The notes below the pieces were generated by a model. The model was not told where the DNA came from and ran no database searches. It saw nothing but the letters and a program-made list of their open reading frames with translations. Made by a program: the position numbers and the translations under genes. A stretch of 44,290 bases of DNA from Chara braunii (Eukaryota > Streptophyta > Charophyceae > Charales > Characeae): NCBI GenBank assembly GCA_003427395.1, contig BFEA01000271.1, positions 425,564-469,853 of the forward strand, given 5' to 3'. Below are positions 40,330 through 44,290 of this stretch, piece by piece. Within the stretch, counting starts at the first letter, position 1; the number at the start of each line of letters is the position of its first letter.

Positions 40330-41183
40330 TAGTCGCGACCTCAAACCAATAGCAGAATTGCATCACGCGTTCCACCAAATAAGAACACAGCAAAAGCTCA
40401 TAATTGACAATGCCTGGAATAGTCTCATCATCATCAACGAAGAACCAATGTCGATATTCTATCTGGCGCTTAGCGCTCAGACTACAGATGGCAGATCCTG
40501 TCTAGCCTAATCTACAATGCCGCCGATGACGTCAACAGCTCCCCGAAGCACGAGCAGATCTCGGCCAATGCCGTACGCTTCAAGCACCAGGTGTGTCTCT
40601 CGTATCACTCACAACCTCGTTCCCCATCTCACAGATGCCACATGCACCCAAGGACCACCATGCGCCCCATCCAGCATCCAGCAGCGCAGCTCGGCTATGG
40701 CTGCCTGCTCCTTCCAGCTCTCCCGTGAACGCGTGAGAGCTGGCCAGCGTTAGCTCAGCATGCAGCCAGGGCCAAAATGCTGAATCCGTGTGCAAGCCCT
40801 TTCCTAAACGGAAGTGGCCTGCCTGCTTTCCCTGCAGCCTGGTTGCGCTGGGCTCCTGCCCAGAAGCTTCCGGTAGGCCCAGGGAGGCTGAGCCCCAGAC
40901 CCAAAGGATCAGGCCCAAGGCCTGTGACAGTTACCCGTGCCCAACTGCCTGCAGCTTGAGTTGGGGTCATGCTGTGTATCTCACCCAGGGCCTGACTCAC
41001 AAGGAGGCCAGGGCCTGGGCGCTTTCAACCAACTAGCGCAGCGCAACTGCCTGAATTTTCCCCCAGTTGCGAAGTAGTCCAAAATAGACCTCTTGTCATC
41101 TGTCGGGCCTGCCTTCACTTAGGGCGGCCGACACTGTTGCCAATAGGGGCCCAGTAGGGCTTATCGAGGCCTTGTGCCTCACA
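40330..41183 (-). mobile_element. Solo LTR (element A type), right piece
   Basis: After the TAGT duplication the sequence continues the LTR broken at 25667 (CGCGACCTCAAACCAATAG, parallel to 1616-1634 in element A). It runs to ...TGTGCCTCACA at 41183, equivalent to GTGGCCTCGCA in A. Followed by GGTG (41184-41187), matching 25597-25600. No internal element sequence is attached, so it is a solo LTR left by LTR-LTR recombination. Confidence 0.83.
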
Positions 41184-41187
41184 GGTG

Positions 41188-42048
41188 ATTCTGCTCCCTC
41201 TCCTGTTCGTAAGACCTGGCAGGAGATGGGGTCAGGAACTGTGGCAGGCCAGCTGGTCACATTGATGTTATGAACCTGGTTGTTTGTTGTCAGAAGACCA
41301 ACTGGTCACAATGATGTTATGAACCTTGGTGCGCTGCTCAGAGATGAGTAGCGCTTCACTCCCCAACCCTTAGTAACCGCTATACTACCCCTGAGTCCCT
41401 GAAACAACCAGCGCCACCCAGATACTGCCTCCAGAGGGAAGCACCACCCTGTAGAAGGCCTCTGAGGCCAAGCACCTCTCCGAGAATGAAGAAGAAGACC
41501 AGTGCAACAGTGTCTGATGGTGATGAAGTGCCAGAGGACTTCCCAGGGGGAAGTATGTAGCAGCTCCACCTTTCCTGACATAGATGCTCTCTGAGGAAGA
41601 AAGCTGCAGCTATGGCTGCAACGCGCCAAACACCCTGACACCCTACTCCTGAGGAGGGTTCAGCAGGGCACCAACTTCTCTTGCCTCCAGCAGACTCCAT
41701 ATAGCCCAGACCTCTGAGCAGCCCCGTGTGCTGTCAGAGAACAGCGTAGGTCCCAGCTATGGCCGACGCTTCACAGGTCTGGCTATGTTCATCTTCCCCA
41801 ACGCTGAAGCTGTCACCACTCCAGTTCATTCGTTGCACAACAGCCACGTACTTGGTACCAACTGCCAAAAAGCCCCAATTCGTTTTCCCTGAACCTATTC
41901 ATACTCTACCCTAGCCTAGATACGACCTAGACCGGATTGGTAGGACTGACCGGTACCATTTCAGTTTCCGCCTCTAGGGCCTCTCCCTGCCCGGCTATAG
42001 GCTATAGGACGTCTATCGGCACTAGATGTCCCGTTGCTGCTTCGCCTG
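41188..42048. other. No recognised feature
   Basis: About 860 bp with a short repeated phrase (ACTGGTCACA(T/A)TGATGTTATGAACCT near 41252-41275 and 41302-41325), a ~50-bp direct repeat. Open frames on the minus strand have no recognisable domain. Confidence 0.5.
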
Positions 42049-42136
42049 CAAAAACATAAAAAGAAAAAATCACAAAAGAAAGAAAACGCGAAGCAACAAA
42101 AACATAAGAAGAAAAAATCACAAAAGAAAGAAAACG
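42049..42136. repeat. 48-bp A-rich tandem repeat
   Basis: CAAAAACATAAAAAGAAAAA... at 42049 and CAAAAACATAAGAAGAAAAA... at 42097. Nearly two full units. Confidence 0.9.
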
Positions 42137-42941
42137 TGTAACTGCCCTATCATATGCCGCTTCTTTCACAACAAGAAAAAGAAGAGCCTGAGAGCAGACA
42201 AAAACCCACGTGCAAGAAAATAGCAGGGAGATTGAGGGAATACCACCGAACATTCTTTTTTCTTTATCTTTGCGTGTTTTCTTTGGGGAGCCGTTACCTT
42301 TGCGGCATCGTTCTTGTTTTGTGCTGTGCAAGAACCCTGGACATTTCTGAGAAAATCCAGTCCGTTATCCCGTTGATGTTTTTGGTAAAGATTCAGAATC
42401 AGACTTTGTTTGCTGTGTTCTCTGGATATGTTTGTGATCAAGCTATCTTGCATGTATGTCCCGTGCTTACTTGTTGAGTTTGGGCGCTGTGCGTGGTGCA
42501 AGTGCAAGCGCGTGTGGGTGAGTCTCAGTTTGCTGGGCCCGGATGATGTCATTGGCGATTGGCCCGGGGAAGTTGTTGGAAGGCGCCGCCAACTATAGGA
42601 GTGCCACTGATGTTAAGCAAGTTTTGCATTGTATGAATGAAACAATCAGCATTCAATCTGCTTGGCAGTTGCTCTTCGGGTGGGGGACTTGTCGGGAGTA
42701 GCATTGACATGAGAGCCATAATGCCGGGCGTGCAGTTTCAAGAAAAAGGCTTTCACTGTGTAAAATTTCTGCAAATTGAGCAATTGAATCTTTTTTCTGG
42801 AAACATAACAAAGCTATCAACACTACGCGTCAAATCTTCAGTGCTTTGCAGGCGCTGGAAAATTTCCTGGAAAGCAAAAGGCAAGGAAGAAACGAAGTAG
42901 CACATGTCACAGTCATGGACAGCTTGGCACAGTCCACCCCT

Positions 42942-42961
42942 TCTCTCTCTCTCTCTCTCTT
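42942..42961. repeat. (TC)n microsatellite
   Basis: Ten TC dinucleotides in a row followed by a C run. Confidence 0.85.
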
Positions 42962-43210
42962 CCCCCCTTGACTTCGAACTGGGAACCCTTTACTCCACCC
43001 CGACAGTTCCACTAGCCCCGCCTCCCCCTCCGGCCCCCCAACCTGTCAACCCCCTGAGGAGTCGGTGAATAGTCCGATCGCGCCATGTGGCTGGAGTTGT
43101 GTATAGAGAACATGACAACACACCAATCAAAAAAAAACAAAAAAGAAAAAGGCAAAACAGCCTGCGAAGCCTTTAACCTCCCCTGGCTGCCACCGACTTC
43201 CCCCAACCCT

Positions 43211-43215
43211 CCTCC

Positions 43216-43256
<41 letters not shown>
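43211..43256. repeat. (TC)n(AC)n microsatellite
   Basis: TC repeat to 43230 then AC repeat to 43256, the same compound type as at 1425-1469. Confidence 0.9.
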
Positions 43257-43260
<4 letters not shown>

Positions 43261-43518
43261 ATGAGCCCACACGTGATGATACTCGTCACATTACCAGTCC
43301 ATATGATTATCGATCTGCTGATGAATGACAAACAATCGCAAATGTGTGTGATGATAGAATGAGGTGAGAATCATACACAGACGAAGGAGGAGAGAGGGAG
43401 AATAGACAAAAGAGAGAGAAGAAGACAACAGCCCACTTCTTCTTCGGGTTCTTCGTCCTCCTCCTCGCCACCTCATCAATCAATAGACTGAAAACAATGT
43501 CTGAAGTTCTGCCTCAAG

Positions 43519-43730
43519 GTGCCACGTGGCACGTCAATCTGGCTACATCAGCAAATGGAGAGTATCGTCATCAACCACGTACGTATCCTTGATAACCACA
43601 GTCTTGATCCCCTTCCGAAGTGAGGAAGAATCAGAACAGCCTCATCAATCTCACAGCCCGCCACATCATCAATCATATACAGGTGGCAGCGGCCACGTCA
43701 GCAACGGCGCGTGGAAGCTGCCACGTCAGC
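43519..43730. promoter_or_regulatory. Cluster of ACGT-core motifs (G-box and CCACGTCA)
   Basis: A 14-bp perfect palindrome GTGCCACGTGGCAC (43519-43532) contains a G-box. CCACGTCAGC occurs at 43693-43702 and 43721-43730, and related GGCACGTCA overlaps the palindrome. Plant bZIP and bHLH factors bind such ACGT cores, and TGACGTGG is a stress/UPR-type element. No adjacent gene was identified, so function is unproven. Confidence 0.35.
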
Positions 43731-44249
43731 ATGCCCAGAAGACCATCGCCAGCCAGCACCTTGCCGTAATCCTCTGCCAGCATAGAGCCGGCGTCAAGCC
43801 AATGTCGCAATGTCGCAGCATAGCAACAGCGTCGAAGTCCACGCGTGAAGTCGGCATTCACGCAAGACTGAATGTCCTCCAGCCAGGAAGTCAACTCTTA
43901 AATAGCGTGGATGCGGGGTCTGGACCCCGGGTACTGAGGTCCTGCACCGTCCAGATCTCGATATGAATGAGGGCCCAGATCGGCCAGAAACTGTATTTCT
44001 CCCGCCCTGAATGCTGTCTGGGTACCTGCACACAACAAGAGAATGTATCCGACCATAGGCCTGGGTGCGGTACCTTTGACTCTACAGTTGTCTTTGACTG
44101 TTGAATTTCCCTTGTGCTGCGTTTGGTCACACAGCCTCCTCGACAGACTCAGGCTGGGCATGTCTCGGTCACATAGCCCAGCACAGACAACTGAGTCTGT
44201 GTCTTACCGGGGGCAAAGTTATGAGCCCCGGTCTGCTGCTGAACAGGGT

Positions 44250-44254
<5 letters not shown>

Positions 44255-44280
<26 letters not shown>

Positions 44281-44290
44281 GAGACACAGA
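44255..44290. repeat. (CA)n microsatellite at the window end
   Basis: CA repeat from 44255 to about 44280, then GAGACACAGA to the end. Confidence 0.9.

Noticed and set aside
42002-42331. Minus frame with repeated FLSFVIFSxYVF segments
   Set aside because: The repeat is produced by the 48-bp A-rich tandem DNA repeat, with no other coding support.
1-44290. CRISPR arrays, bacterial operons, rRNA genes
   Set aside because: No regularly spaced identical repeats with unique spacers, no Shine-Dalgarno-led gene strings and no recognisable rRNA core sequences were seen.

Overview
This window looks like nuclear DNA of a plant or streptophyte alga. It has spliced exons with GT-AG borders, an exon pair resembling plant BAG6-like (UBL/proline-rich co-chaperone) proteins, long nested Ty3/gypsy-type LTR retrotransposons with plant-type tRNA-Met primer sites, microsatellites and N gaps. 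My best guess is a charophyte with a large repeat-rich genome such as Chara, held with low to moderate confidence because nothing here proves the species. There are no bacterial operons, CRISPR arrays or rRNA genes.

Layout. Two exons of one host gene lie on the minus strand: 23447-22848 (200 codons) and 1035-190 (282 codons). Both begin and end in phase 0 with good splice signals. They are separated by a 21.8-kb intron (22847-1036), most of which is retrotransposon. The intron holds: element A (1546-10049, minus; complete LTR-to-LTR Ty3/gypsy element, GTAG target duplication), which landed in the LTR of an older family-B element (1518-1545 + 10054-10721, body continuing to 12222, minus); a second family-B-related element ('copy 1', 12223-17128, plus, missing its 3' end); an inverted fragment (17129-17604); and a third family-B copy ('copy 2', 17605 to at least 21653, plus). 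'Copy 3' below means the minus-strand family-B body at 10722-12222. Copies 2 and 3 face each other as long inverted repeats.

To the right of the exon pair, 23448-25600 holds short tandem repeats, a dense GTAC cluster and a purine-rich tract. Next comes a three-level nest: a solo LTR of the A type (25601-25667 + 40334-41183, GGTG duplication) is split by element D (25668-40329, plus; TAGT duplication; same lineage as A). D is itself split inside its integrase by a 5.9-kb insertion E (33112-39000, CCGT duplication) that I cannot classify. The last 3 kb (41184-44290) shows only simple repeats, a 48-bp tandem repeat and a cluster of ACGT-core motifs.

How the parts work. In A and D the order is LTR, PBS, gag with CCHC knuckle, protease, reverse transcriptase, RNase H, integrase, chromodomain-like C-terminus, PPT, LTR. 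All copies carry stops and frameshifts. The most interesting signal is at the gag/pol junction: A and D share a canonical slippery heptamer GGGAAAC in the correct frame, a gag stop 15 nt downstream, and an 8-bp stem with 9-nt loop whose pairs covary. This indicates a -1 programmed ribosomal frameshift. A stem with the same 9-nt loop sits at the gag stop of the divergent copy 1.
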